This document shows, piece by piece, positions 35,931-48,680 of a DNA stretch of 64,000 nt (its first letter is position 1; every line of letters starts with the position of its first letter). The position numbers and the translations under genes are program-made. Origin of the DNA: Galbula dea (lineage: Eukaryota; Chordata; Aves; Piciformes; Galbulidae); NCBI GenBank assembly GCA_013399015.1, contig VWZX01004918.1:887369-951368 (forward strand), written 5' to 3'. The notes beneath the pieces were generated by a model. That model was not told where the DNA came from and did no database searches. It was given only the letters and a program-made list of their open reading frames with translations.

Positions 35931-38494
35931 TTTTACAAAAGCTAGATGGAGTTATTAGATTGAAATTCTTTCAATGCAAAGGTGAACATCAAAGTCTCTG
36001 AAGTGACCTAAGGAAGAAACCTGAGACACTTGACAGTTTCTCCCAAGAAGGAACACCAATGGTGGGCAGGGGCATTTGCATTGAGGAAGAGCTCCAGTTG
36101 GATCTGTCCATACCACTCTCTCCTACAAGCACATATAAACATGGACTGAGAAATAGGAAGATCCTCTCTGGAGGATGAGATGACACATTGACCAGTTAAA
36201 CAGAAATCAAAGTCCTAGGTTTGTATTCTGACCTAGGGGAAAATGATATCATCTTCCAGTTCATCTCCATTAATAAATTGTGTACTTTCTTGCTGTGAGA
36301 TGATGCTGGGGTGAGGATGAAATCCATTAATGGCTTTGATGCTTTTACACAGATGGTTAAGGATTATGTCTGTATCTAGAAACACAAGTGAAAGTATCAG
36401 GTTTTGGGAGAACATGTAGAACAGATAAATTAGAAGTGGTTCTGGAAAAAAAAGCAGAAATGATGTGGGAGGAAGATATATGAAGACATAGGATGGTGCT
36501 GATCTACCCTCAGATCCAGGAAGACAAGAGGTTCACATGGGGAATAAAATATTTGAAGGTATAATGCACCATTTTATTTTGCTACATCTTTTAACCTAGG
36601 CACACACTATATGTTTGGGATTTTGTGGGTGGTTTCTGTCAAGAAGACAGACTGATGAGGTTGACAGGGTTTTTGAAAGTCCCCATCAGCTGGAATGAAG
36701 TTCTGCTCAGCTCCCATCATAACACTATAAATACAAAGAACACACTTTTTCTGACATTTTCATGCTGTAAAAAAAAAAAAAAAGGATAAGGTCAAAATAA
36801 ATGGCCTTAGACATATCTTAGGTGACACTTGCATATTATTTTCAGGATTTTAAAGCAGGGTATGAGTACCTGTGCTGAGCAGATGTTGTGATAATGCTGG
36901 AAACAGCAAAAGTGAGATTCCGATGTCCATGTAGCCACAGGTGACTCCACTGACTAATAGATTCAAGAGTTGATCATTTGCTTTTCTTGTCCTATCCAGA
37001 TTCTCTTGTGACTTTCACAGATGTGCTGGCATTAACAAATATAAAGACCTAAGAGAATACTCCCCCTTCCTTTCTCTCTACTTCTGGCCATATTTGGGGA
37101 AAATGAATGTAGATCTAGCCTCCATGTTTCACAAAGCCACAAATTCACTAAAATTATTGGGGAGTTTTACTGAATGCTTTAGGGAGCTCCATCTAGCATG
37201 AATGTGTTCAGTAAAGCTGATAATTCCTTACATTAATACAAGGACTTAGCAGTTTAATTCCAGGCTCCCAGAGGTATGGAATACGACAATCTGAATGCAT
37301 TTTCTGTAGGTGTGATGGACTTGCTAATTAACTGATTTAATCCATGCTAAAGTATTACCAATAACTTTGTATATCTTGCCACAGTGTAGAGTAGCACTGG
37401 TAACTAGGTGTGTGTTGCTTTCTAAAAATTAGAAGTATTTCCATATGTATTTGAATGTATAAACAGAATTTTTTAGTAACATTTGGCAGTGATGTCCAAT
37501 TGCAGCTAAGATAACATAAACACTGAAAATGTTTTCCTGATAATGTCATTGACAGTAATAATAATTCCTCTCCCTCAGGAAGATGCTGGTAGCTGGAATC
37601 ACCATGTGCAGGAATAGTGTAAGAAATAATATTTGCAGGAGCAATCCAAACAGCCATATTGTAATTAAATGGGGGATAAAGGCATTTTCACTGTGAAATG
37701 GCAGCCATGGTTAAAACCACATGCACAAGTGGCAGGAAAGGAAGAATCAGGATATGAGTTTTCTTTTCCTCATTGAAATGGTTGATGGAAGAAGCATTTG
37801 GGGTGAACAAAAGTGTTTTTTGTTTATTTGTTCCTATTTTTATCAACAATATAACAAGAATAAATGAAAAAATATATTTTTTTAATTCTTTATTGTAAAG
37901 TTCAAGTAAATTGAAAAGAAAATCAAAATGGAAATTCAAAGAAGCTCATTGTTTAAAAAAATGTTGTGTATTATATTCTTCTAATTAGACATCATTAGCC
38001 CAGTGTTTCCAATCAACTGCATGAAAAGTTTTACAAATCTGCTGTAGCAGTGCCTCCTCTCTAATCTCAACTGACCTTAGCATTTAGATGTCTGCAATAG
38101 TTTTTTGCAGTGCTCTGAGTCCCCACAGAAATAGAGGCCATTTTCTATATTTTCAGTCTTATACAGGTAAGCCTCTAAAGAAACCTTACAACCTGAGGCA
38201 AGCCACTCCTTTTAATATTTTTCTATATTAAAAATAACTATCAGCTTGCTTACCTTTGTGAGTCTATTGAAGTGCTGTGATTTCCATAAGAAGGAGTTAA
38301 CAGGTGTCTGACATGATAATTCCACCATATGGCAAGTTCATTTTCTAGTGCAATATTCAAATCATGATGAACACCAAATAAAATTGTTAGTCTTAGTAAG
38401 TGGAAGTTTCACCAACATTTAAGAAGCAACAAGGGGTGATTTTAACTTGGTTTGGAACATCACAAGAGGTGTGTTGTGTTTTTTTTTCCTCTTT

Positions 38495-38561
38495 AGTCCT
38501 GGGTGGATGGTAAAGTGACTGAGATCACCTAGAAAAAGACACTATGATTCTGTGATTCTGT
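38495..38561 (+). mobile_element. Probable diverged CR1 3' tail
   Basis: CTGGGTGGATGGTAAAGTG, then a diverged stretch, then the tail repeat ATGATTCTGTGATTCTG, which is typical of a + strand CR1 end. It meets the reverse CR1 that starts at 38562 tail to tail. The body is too diverged to be certain. Confidence 0.5.
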
Positions 38562-38899
38562 ATCATGGAATCCTAGAATAGTTTGGATTGGAAGGGACCT
38601 TAAAGATCATCTAGTTCCAATCCCATTACCATGGGCAGAGACACCTTCCACTAGACCAGGTTGCTCAAAGCCCCATTCAACCTGGCCTTGAACACTGCCA
38701 GGGCTGGAGCATCCACATCTTCTCTGGACAACCTGATTCAGTGCCTCTCTAGCCTTACAGTAGAGATTTTCTTTCTAATACCTAATCTAAATCTACCTCC
38801 TAACAGGTTGAAACCATTACCCTTTGTCCTATCACTACATTCCCTGACAAAGAGTCCCTCCTCATCTTTCCTGTAGGCCTCCTTTAAGTACTGGTAGGT
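38562..38899 (-). mobile_element. CR1 LINE 3' fragment (reverse)
   Basis: TCATGGAATCCTAGAATAG, TTGGAAGGGACCTTAAAGATC, CCACTAGACCAGGTTGCTCA and AACCTGGCCTTGAACACTGC, through CCTTTGTCCTATCACTACAT. It is a subfamily different from the ATCATTAAGG type seen at 17409. Confidence 0.92.
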
Positions 38900-39203
38900 A
38901 CTTGTACTAGTACATTAAGCAGGGTAAATACTCTTTTTTTCTGATAAGAGAGAGCTGATGCATTGCCTGCATGTTCCTTTCACATTATTTCTATTCATCA
39001 ACAGTAACTACAGACCTCTCAACATCAAAGCATAGCACATGTCTTATATAAAAGTTTATCCCTCTATGCTGATGTATGAAAAGTCTGGGATTTGTTGGAT
39101 AAGAAGTCTGAGCTGTGAATTGTTGAAGGTTAGGAGGATATTCTAGCAAAGTATTAGCTTCTTCCCAAGGCATCCACTATTAACCATGGTGAGGAAAGAA
39201 TGC

Positions 39204-39320
39204 TAGGCTAGATGAACCTTGATTCTGTGGTCTATTGCAAGGTGTCCCTGCATAGGGGCATAGCAGGGGAGTTGGAACTAGGTGATCTTTAAGGTCCCTT
39301 CTAGCCCAAACCATTCTATA
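39204..39320 (+). mobile_element. CR1 3' tail, diverged
   Basis: AAGGTGTCCCTGCATAGGGG, then GAGTTGGAACTAGGTGATC and TTTAAGGTCCCTTCTAGCCC, with the tail ACCATTCTATA. It is of the same subfamily as the reverse copy at 38562. Confidence 0.85.
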
Positions 39321-40260
39321 ATTTGAACTGAACAGGGATGGCCATTTGTATAACATTTTTATAACATAACCTGGCTCCATTTATTGTTTTCTGCTTTTCT
39401 GAATGTAGATGCTCAAATTTCAATTAATAATTGGATTTTAAGCACACAGTGTCCCAAAAAGTATTTGCAAAATTTGCTCATGCTGATCAGCTGACAAAGC
39501 AAATGGCAAATTTTCCTCTGGGAAGGCAAATTCATCAGTAAGGAAATGTACCCATATGACCTGGGTTGATGGAGCCAAGGGGAAAAGAAAAAGGTAATTG
39601 AGAAACATTAAAGAAACTGTATTCAAGTATTTCAAGTATATTCAGGTAACAAGGAGGATCTGTATGTCCATGGAAGGAAATAAGAAGTTGAGTAAAACCT
39701 CTCAGTTGGCATTACTTTACCTCCTCTAAGAAGAAAAAGATCAAAGATCTTGGTCAAAGAAGAGGCAAATGTGGTGGCATGGGTGAAAGTCACAGCATGA
39801 GCATGATTTTATTTACAGATGCTAACATGAAGATAGAGCTGTAATGCTGCATTTTCTGAGTATTGGCTATAATAGTTGAAATTGCTTTCTTAGTCTAAAA
39901 GGAAATTGTATAAAATCTATTGCTGATGAATAAGGCATATGAGATTTGTCAGATGATACATTTGGGTCTGAGTATGCAGAAGAATTCATATTTAAGATAG
40001 CATTTAAATGTATGTGTTTTCTTTAAATATGTGCTTAAGTAAATGCTGGAATTGGGAGGCATTTCAATGTGTGTGCTTTTCAAGTCTCTTCTTGAATGAG
40101 CAGCTACACTCCCCTTCCCCACAAAAGCCCCCAGTGTCACTCTAAGAACCATCAAATCTGACTTTTATATTGGACCTCAGAATTTAGATTCCTGCCCTGT
40201 TGGGTTTCCTTTATTTTTATTTTTTACACAGTTTAAAAGTTCACTCCAGTGCCATCTCAT

Positions 40261-40338
40261 TGTCCTGCTCTGGCAGGGAGTTGGACTTGATGATCTTTCT
40301 AGGTCCCTTCCAACCCCTAACATTCTATGATTCTGTAA
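40261..40338 (+). mobile_element. Very short CR1 3' tail
   Basis: CTGCTCTGGCAGGGAGTTGG, ACTTGATGATCTTTCTAGG and TCCCTTCCAACCCCTAACAT, then the tail TTCTATGATTCTGT. It is about 78 bp. Confidence 0.88.
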
Positions 40339-41047
40339 TCTCAGCCTACAACTGAACTTAAGGTAGAAGGGAAATCACTTCTCATTCATCCTCTGCAGAG
40401 GGAGGAGTTCTATTTTCTTTCATTTTCTAGTTAAGATGTGACAGGAGCTGTGATTCTGACATCTGAGTCACTTTTCTGCAGCAAAAGTTGGAAATGAATG
40501 AGTTGTTTTATTTCTGTCCAGGTTGGGTGTCTGTGAATTACATTCATCTCACCTATAGGTGATAAGGCATGTAGAATACAATCTGGTTTGCTCATTTTGA
40601 ATAGCTCACTAATCATTAATGCTAACATTCCCTTAACTATGGTTCTTTGTGCCCAGCAGAGGATTTACTGGTTATGTGCAGAGAAGATTGGTCATTACCT
40701 TCTCAGTTCTCCTCCACTTTTTCCACTTGCTGTACCACAGTATTGATGCTTAAAAATACATGAATAATGTTTTCCTATATACTCTGGTGTCATATTTGCC
40801 TGTATTTAGCTTCCTATGGGAGAGACATTATCTGCAGGGTCTTGAATAGAAGGTATTTGAGGGCTGCAAAGGCCTTTTTTTTATAAAGAGGAAGTCTGGA
40901 CAAAGAAGACATTTTCAGAAGTTAGAATAAATTATTCTTCTTAGAATATCCCATAGTTACAGCAGTCCTAGTGAAGCTAAAGACATTTTGGGATGCTAGT
41001 ATATAAAAAAATGAATACACCCAACCATGAATAAAAGTAGAGATCAG

Positions 41048-41216
41048 ATCATAGAATCATTATGGTTGGCAAAGCCCTCTGAGATCATTGAGTCCAGCCA
41101 TCCACCCAGCACTACCATGCTCACCACTAAATCATGTCCCTAAACGTCACATCTACAGATTTTTTTAACTCTTCCAGGAATGATACTATCATCTCCCTGG
41201 CAGCCTGTGCCATTGT
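41048..41216 (-). mobile_element. CR1 3' fragment (reverse)
   Basis: GATCATAGAATCATTATGG, AGTCCAGCCATCCACCCAG, ACCATGCTCACCACTAAATC, then CTCTTCCAGGAATGATACT. It follows the same block order as the copies at 17409 and 63614. Confidence 0.88.
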
Positions 41217-42409
41217 TAATATTGGATCTGCCAACACCATGGCATCTTATGGTACAACATGTATTTTGGTATCACTTTCTCCAGCACAAACTCCCATGGC
41301 TCTCTCCAAGATCCTGGCTCTGACTTTGAAGAAGAGCTGGGATAAATGTGTCTGATTCTGCTCTTACGTCAGTTCTTGCTGCCAGGGCTGCCTGTAAAGT
41401 TCTCATTTAATGCTCAAAGTGGTGAGTTTTTCACTTGCAGATGCTATTGACCAAGAGGCTATTGACCTGTGGGCCAGAGAGGGTGAACTTCTGCTGCAGA
41501 TCCCCTGGACTGTGATGGGAATCTTCTTGGTATAGCCAGAGATCCTACATCTGTGTTTCTTTGAAAGGAGATGTTTCTCAAGGATGAGGAGTCATTAGCA
41601 CAGCTGAAAGCAGCCAAATACTCACTCTTAAAATTTTATTGTAATTACAAATCAATTTGCTCTGAGAGTTGGGTCAGAAATGCATATTATCCTGGCACCA
41701 CAAATGGATAGATATTAAAGGGTACTTGACTTTGGCTAAATAAACAAAACTGTTTCATGAATGCTGTATTCATCAAGCCAAATTCTCAGTCACAGTGGTA
41801 CAACTCCAGTGACTTCAGTTACAGGCATCAGTGTGAGCAGAAGGAGAATGTCATTCACAACATTTTCCTTCTACACACTACTTTGGAGGCAGCCTGTGCT
41901 TTGAAAAGACATTCTTCATTCTATTTCTCCATGTATAAATTTGCAACAAGCCAAATGATGAGTGTGAACTATAAAAGAGGAAGTTAAAAGTTAAGGATGA
42001 CAGCACCAAAGATTAGGGAGAAAGACTTTTGACTGAAAGAGCAAGAAAAGCTCTAAACTAAGGTAGGTGTGTGGATTTAACATAGGCTACCACCACCACC
42101 TCCATCAAGATAGATGGAGCTGTGCAAGAAAGCAAGCAGATGCTGTTGAGCTGAGAATTTCACATGCAAAGTAGCAGGAAACCACATGGGTGTGCAGTCA
42201 GCCCCTTAACCAAAAGTTTCTCAGGTAGGCACCAATATTGTGTGCTATGGCTTATGCAAATGATTAAGGATTTAGATTCAAGGTTAATGTTCATTTATAC
42301 AAGACAAATTAAGAGCAACAGATTTGTATTGGACTATGACTTTCCCCTGAATTATTATCCTGTCATTTCAGGAAGTGTGTTGAATTTGCTGACAGTATTC
42401 TGATTCAGA

Positions 42410-42500
42410 TCACAGAATCATTAAGGTTGCAAGAGACCTCCATGATTATCAAGGCCAACCATCAGCCTATCACCACCATGCCACTAAACCACGTCCCTGT
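42410..42500 (-). mobile_element. Short CR1 3' tail (reverse)
   Basis: ATCACAGAATCATTAAGGTT, then CAACCATCAGCCTATCACC and CATGCCACTAAACCACGTCC. It is about 90 bp. Confidence 0.9.
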
Positions 42501-43980
42501 GATATGGTCAGTGTTTGAATGTTGCCTAAAGTCATGTGGGACTGAACACAGCTGCCTACAGATGGGTCTAGTGCCATTTCAATTGCTCTGGATTATCTGA
42601 GGCTTGCAGATGTGACATGGGGCTTGCAGGAGCCCTGCACCCTTCTGGAGGGGTGGGTGAAGGACAGCAGACACTCCCTGGGGCATCAAAGGTGGGCATG
42701 CTGCTGTGAAACATGTCCGAAGCATTACAGGAGCTTTTGTGGCAACAAAAGGATCCTCCCTCCAAATTTTCTGATGTTCTTTTACTCAAAATATGATCAT
42801 CCTCCTAACAACATCATGGCAATAATGCCAATATTTGAGTATTAACACATCCTTTCCAAGCAGCATGCCTCTGTGGCTTTTGTGGAAGAGATTGGCTTGC
42901 TCTGCCTCTTTTACACAAACACAGATGCTGCAGTGACTTGTTCAAAATCTGCAATCAGCAGAGACACAGAGCATGGGAGGGCTCAGGCCTCCTGTGGCCT
43001 CCTTTGTGGTTTAAAGCTGTATTTGACACAGAGGAGTCAGCAGATGCTTAGAGATTTACAACATGTGCAACCCTGTGTCAGGTTTTCATGGGGTGTTTTA
43101 TAGTTGAACAGAAACTTTTCCTGCTTAAGCTGCAGTCCTAATTTTCAAATAAACAGGGTCTGGGTTTTTTTCTTCTCTGATGTGAAAGGAGGGGGAAATT
43201 TAACTGTATTTTGTCTGGTGATAGGGGATTTGTGCTGCCTTCAACCAGCTGCTGAATGCAGTGATAAGAGCCACTGGCCCCCTCCCCACCCATCAGAGAA
43301 AGAGCTGCTGCCTGAGTCCATTTCTCACACATAAGCTAAACGGCTTTTGAAGGCTTGTGAAATTCAACTTGCAACAGAATGGAGGATCCTTTCCATCTCA
43401 TTTCAACATGTGGAACATAGGAATTGTTTTTAGTTCATTCAGAGAATCTGTGCAAATAAGCAGCAGCATTGTTTGGGACCTGTCAGTGCTCTTGGTAAGA
43501 GGTTGAAACTGCACATGAGGGTGTGTGATGCTGGACCCCACATCTTTTTGCAGGTCAGCTGAGCTGCCAGTGCTTTATAACTGCTGAAGGCAATGCTTTT
43601 TATCTTGCCAAATTACATGAGAAAGGCTTTCATGATGATAACTCTGTCTTTAATTGCCCACATTTGTATCCATCTCTTTAGCATGGAAGATAATCCTGCA
43701 TATGTATAATCAGGCTTGATCTCAGATTTACAAGGTGGTGAGATTAGTTCTGTTCTGTAGAGAACATTAAGTATTAGAGGATTTCTGACAACTCTCTTGT
43801 TAGGAGCCAGCTTTGATCCTATGGCTGCCTTGTCTGCTGGTAATCTTTCACCATGCTTGAGGAGCTGACACAAGTTTCTGGGCCTCCCTGGCAATATTGA
43901 GGGTTAGCTAACTGTCTGCTGTACCCAAAAGTAGCTCTGAGATTTGAAGAAATGCAAGTGCAAAATGTACCCGGGGCAGT

Positions 43981-44103
43981 ACCCATCCCTGGAGAGGCTT
44001 AAAAAGTGTCTAGATGTGGTACTTAGGGACATGGTTTAGTGGCATGATGGTGACAAGCTGACTTGATGATCTTAGAGGTCTCTTCCAGCCTTAATGATTC
44101 TGT
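43981..44103 (+). mobile_element. CR1 3' tail
   Basis: ACCCATCCCTGGAGAGGCTT, TACTTAGGGACATGGTTTAG and GATGATCTTAGAGGTCTCTT, ending AATGATTCTGTGA. It is a typical CR1 3' end of about 120 bp. Confidence 0.92.
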
Positions 44104-44389
44104 GAACTGGCTAGCATGCTAACACCTTCTTCCCCTCACACAAAGAACAGTGAAGTTACATTTAACTGAGACCATTATCCTGCTGGGTTGTTTGTTTTTG
44201 TTTTTTTTTACTGAACTGTGGTGTTACCTTGAGATGTCTCCAAGCTCAGGGACAAGCAGTTGGCTTTTTTATTTTGCACAGCTGTAAATCCAGAATTGCC
44301 TTTAGACAGTAATCAGAAGCCTCCAGTTTTCAAATGCTGAATTTTAAAAAGCTAATGGATGAACCTTCCTCTATCCAAAATCTTTATAA

Positions 44390-44585
44390 AGACATAGAGG
44401 CATTGGAGGGTGTCCAGAGAAGGGTAATGAGGTTGGTGAAGGGTCTGGAGAATAAGTCTGATGAGGAGCAGCTGAGGGAACTAAGGTTGGTTAGTCTGAG
44501 GAAAAGGAGGCTCAGGAGAGACCTTAGCTCTCTCTACAGCTACCTGAAGGGAGGTTGTAGGAAAGTGGTGATTGGTCTCTTCTTG
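44390..44585 (+). mobile_element. CR1 ORF2 C-terminal fragment
   Basis: The + strand reads LEGVQRRVMRLVKGLENK, then EEQLRELRLVSLRKRRL and YSYLKGGCRK, which matches the C-terminal part of CR1 ORF2 (compare VQRRATEMIRGLEHL at 22381 onward). The frame stays open over about 190 bp, but there is no 3' tail here. The fragment ends abruptly in unrelated sequence. Confidence 0.88.
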
Positions 44586-45077
44586 AATACTGAAATAACA
44601 TTTGAAGGTGTCCTGAGATCCTGCTTTGTCTACCAGACTGTCTGTGTGGCAGATACTTGTTACCTTTGGCATTCCTCTCTTTGATATTCATTATAGTGCC
44701 ATTACAAGAGCTCTGTTCTACTCCTGAAAGCTAAAGCAACATCTTGGGATTTAAATGGTCAGAAATACAAAGCTGCTATTACAAAAGAAGATTATTTTGG
44801 TTTTCTCTAAATCACCTGAAGACTTCTTTAAATCTTTAAATCTTCATCTTATTCTATGACTTCCTGATTACCAGATCCTTTTCTTGCATTACTTCTTATG
44901 TTGTAACATGATGATGCTACGACATTCTTCCTTCTCCTTGGTAAGCAGCATCTTCTCCTGCACTGCAAGGGGGACAGCACTAGTGCTCCACCACAGACTG
45001 TCTGACAGCAGGGGATATAAGTCCTGCAATTATTTTTCTTTCTCTTTTCAGTGGTAATTATCAACAAATGTTGATTC

Positions 45078-45099
45078 ATATATATATATATATGTATAT
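45078..45099. repeat. AT microsatellite
   Basis: A nearly pure AT run of about 22 bp with one G. Confidence 0.85.
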
Positions 45100-46516
45100 T
45101 TTTAGATTATAAATGTATTTGCCACAGCACTGCACCTTTGCTGTCACTTACACTCAGTTCTGCTACACTATGCCCTGAATCTGTTTTGTTATACATGACA
45201 CAATTACATCTGAGGGAGATTTGTTCTTCCTTTCCCTGTGATGGATGATTAATTTATATGCAGTCAGCCCATGCTTGGAATGAAATAAGTTTTTATCTTT
45301 ATGCTTTTCTTCACATTTTGATGCTCAGTGTTTGGGGGTTTTTTTGAGAGGGAGGATACCACAAGCTATTTTGGCATTTATTTTCACTGAGCAGCTTAGT
45401 TCAATAATTGAAATAGCTAAAAAATACCTTAAAGAAGGGCAAAATGTGTTTTCTTGGTTTGCTGCGTGAACAGCTGAGTTTGAATACAGATGCAGACACT
45501 AAAGTAAATTAGATTATCTCAGTTGAGTATTCTGCACCACAGTTGCAATCCCCATCATTGCCCCAATCCCCATATCTATGAGATAGAAAGATTAAGTAAT
45601 AATGAAGACATGTCCCTGCACCTGCCTTCTCTGCATCAAGCTACACACAGTAAATCCACCTGGTTTTGGTTTCCCCCTCTGGCTTTATCTGTGGTTCACT
45701 GCTTCCAGCTGAGAGCCTGATCTGGATCACCAAAGACTCTATAAACACATTTCTAATCATTGCCTCTTCAGATTTGCCTACAGGTTTGGAAAACAAGCTG
45801 CTTTTAAAAGTCTGTCTACATAAAGTAAACTGTAAGCATTTATAGCATTTTACTCTGGCTAAATGGTGAACATCTGGCACATAAGGCAGTTTAGAGGCTA
45901 CAACATTGGGACTAGCATGGGCATGTCTTCCAAGGGTCTCATGGAAAAGCTAAGAGTTTACTAAAATAAGTTTTTTTGGGTATGTGTGTAGCATCTGAGT
46001 CCACAAGAGTCCGCATGAGTCACACAGCTGCAGAAAAAGCTTGTGTCCCACCTTGTGCATGTGCTCTGCAGCTGTCCTACAGCAGCTTTTGGACTTGCTT
46101 GGTACCTCCTTTGCTCATCCAGCTCAGTACAGCAGTTAGCTCCTGCTGACACACCTTTGAGCTCCTGGATAACCTCTCAGGATAACACAGATGAGATGAA
46201 CATCCATTAACAGAGGAACTGAATCCATGTAAGGGCTATGAGTCCAGGAACAAGGGTCAAATTCTGATCTGTTCTGTTGCCATGCCCCTTGAATAAATTA
46301 CAGACATGTCAAAGCCCTGGTTTGTTTTGGCCCTGGCATGGCCTTTGGCTTTCAGTCTTTTTCTCTAATTCAACTTATTTCTTCTTCCCTCTCTAAAATG
46401 TTCTTTCTGTTCTATCAATCAGCATTGTTTGTGCAAGAATTGAGGGGGGTTATTGTTTTACTTTCTGATTCACTAACATACACTGTGCTGATGTTTTCCT
46501 TTACTATCCTCCAGCT

Positions 46517-46566
46517 GGTGGTTTGGGTTTTTTTGTGGTTTGGGGGGTTTTTTGTTTATTTGTGGG
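46517..46566 (+). repeat. G/T-rich low-complexity tract
   Basis: About 50 bases composed almost only of G and T, with runs GGG, GGGGGG and GGG separated by T stretches. It could form a loose G-quadruplex on the + strand (and in the NRXN1 pre-mRNA), but the loops are long and one run has only two G. Confidence 0.6.
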
Positions 46567-48643
46567 ATTTATTCTTCTTTTTTATTTTTTTTAATGTCAG
46601 ATGGCCTCTTCTTGTTAAGGTCATGTGCCATCAGCCTCACTGGAGAGACTCAGTTCCATGACAGCCATATAATTGACTTGATACCATCTCCCTGAAAGGT
46701 CACAGTGCTTTGGAGAGTGCTTTTCCCTTGTCTTGGTATCATTTTGGATCAGTAATTGTGTTTCATGAAATTTCAGGCTCTCTGTTCAAATTTACAATTA
46801 TTCTGTATATGGAAACTATATTTCATGCTAAGCATAATTTATTGTGCTCAGCAACTGCTGTTTTGATGTATCCTAAATGACATACCAGGATTGGTATCTT
46901 TACTACTAAACCACAGCATCTGGAATTTCCCCACCTATTCCTGTCCAAAGCCCTTGGCTTTGGAAAACAAGCTGCACAAGATGAGGAGTTAGGGAGTGGG
47001 AGGGAAGAGTCCCACAGACCTCATAGCTCTTCCTGGCTTCTGGTAATTTTTTTGCCAATACAAGGAGAGTTCTGCAGATGGAAAGCAAGCCAGGATGTGT
47101 CTGAAAATTAAAATTCTGTCTGACTGCTGAAAACAACTTTTTTTCCCTGTTGTTCTGCAGTGGTCTAGACTCAAAGTTATCCTTCAGCTTGGTGCTGACT
47201 CTTGCAGTTGCAGCAGGGAGGATTATTTCTAGAAAGGGACAAACATCAGCCTTTCTCTATGTATCAGTAATCCAGGCATTGATTTGTCATCCATGGCTCT
47301 TCTCCTCCAGCAAGTCCCTATCTTTTTCAGTGATGCAATGAAAACATGAATAATGGAAGAAATACTCCAACATAAATGTCCAAAAACTAGGCACAACCCT
47401 TGTAGAATTGCCATCATGATGTCAATTTTTTTTAATGTGTCTTTTGGTTTCTGCAACTTAAGAGCTCACAGTGTTAGGTTTTACTCTGCAGATCAGAGAA
47501 GTAGAAATTCAGCTTTCTGATAGGTGCATTTGTGAAGGCTGGTGTTGAAAGAACAGTGCCAGATACAAGACCTGAAGGTCTTTTGATGAAAACTGGCCAC
47601 AGGTGTATGTGCTATTAAAAAACAGGACAAAGGTTTCACAGGAATGTCTCTATAACATTTGATTAACACCCTTGTAAACCTAAACTTTGGAAATGGCTGG
47701 TACTTTTATCTAGAATAATTGCTGTAATAGAAGAGTTCCCAGGTCATTTGTTTTGCTTCTCTGTGGGGCTGAAGCTGTTCTGTTCTAATGGAGTATGCAT
47801 ATTCAAGATATTTTAAGACCTGTGAGAAGGTCATCTGTTAATAACAAAGGGTGAGAGTCTGAACAGCTCCACTAGGCTCTGTTTTATAGCTTGTCTTTGG
47901 ACATAAATGTAAGCTTCAAAAGAATAATGATGCCCAAGCCAGTAAATATGTCATCCTTGCTAATCTAGAAAAACAGAGCACACTAGTTCAGCCTATAGAT
48001 ATTAACTCTCTTCATTGTCTGAACAGAGACCTTTCTAAATCATTTCCCTCATATAATAGATTATGAATCAATTGCTGTGAACTGGGGAGTTCTGGTGACT
48101 TTCATTTGATTGGCTTTAATCTTTCTCCTGTCATGAGTGTTCCAGGGAACCAGGTCTATCCTTTATGGCTCACTATTGATGGAAGAGATGTATTTCCTTG
48201 CAGGAAAGCCTCTCCTACAAGCTGTAAATTGAAGTTGAGAACTAATTTTATTCCTTCTAATACCTCATACTATATGGTTGAACTTCAGACTGGTCCCATA
48301 ATACTACCTTTGGTGCTAATTTGGCAATGTTACATTTCTAGTATTTGTCTGAATTGCACAATTTGGGGCAAGATATTGCTACTGTTTTTCTGTAGGTATT
48401 GTGGTTTAAATACTACTTCTCTTTTATTCATATTTTATTACCTTATTTGTATGCCAGCTGGGTTTGAGTGTTTACACCTTGCTGCTGTTTCATCTTTTAC
48501 ACAAGCCTGGCAATGAAATCTGTATGTCATTCAAGACATGATATTCAATATTGTTTCATTTTTTCTTGATTATAATTTTCAAACAGCACCAAAAATTGTC
48601 TTGATTTTGTCACAGAGTGCATTCAAATCATAATCGGAACGAG

Positions 48644-48680
48644 GAGGAAAAATTCAGGTTTTTCCTCAAAACCTGAATTT
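48644..48680. repeat. Two overlapping perfect hairpins
   Basis: AAATTCAGGTTTT (48650-48662) is the exact reverse complement of AAAACCTGAATTT (48668-48680), with the 5-nt loop TCCTC. Overlapping it, GAGGAAAAA (48644-48652) is the exact reverse complement of TTTTTCCTC (48659-48667), with the 6-nt loop TTCAGG. The two folds exclude each other. No known element is recognised. Confidence 0.85.

Noticed and set aside
48106..48516. 136-codon open frame on the + strand
   Set aside because: No family resemblance, a start lacking context, and a length compatible with chance in six frames of AT-rich DNA.
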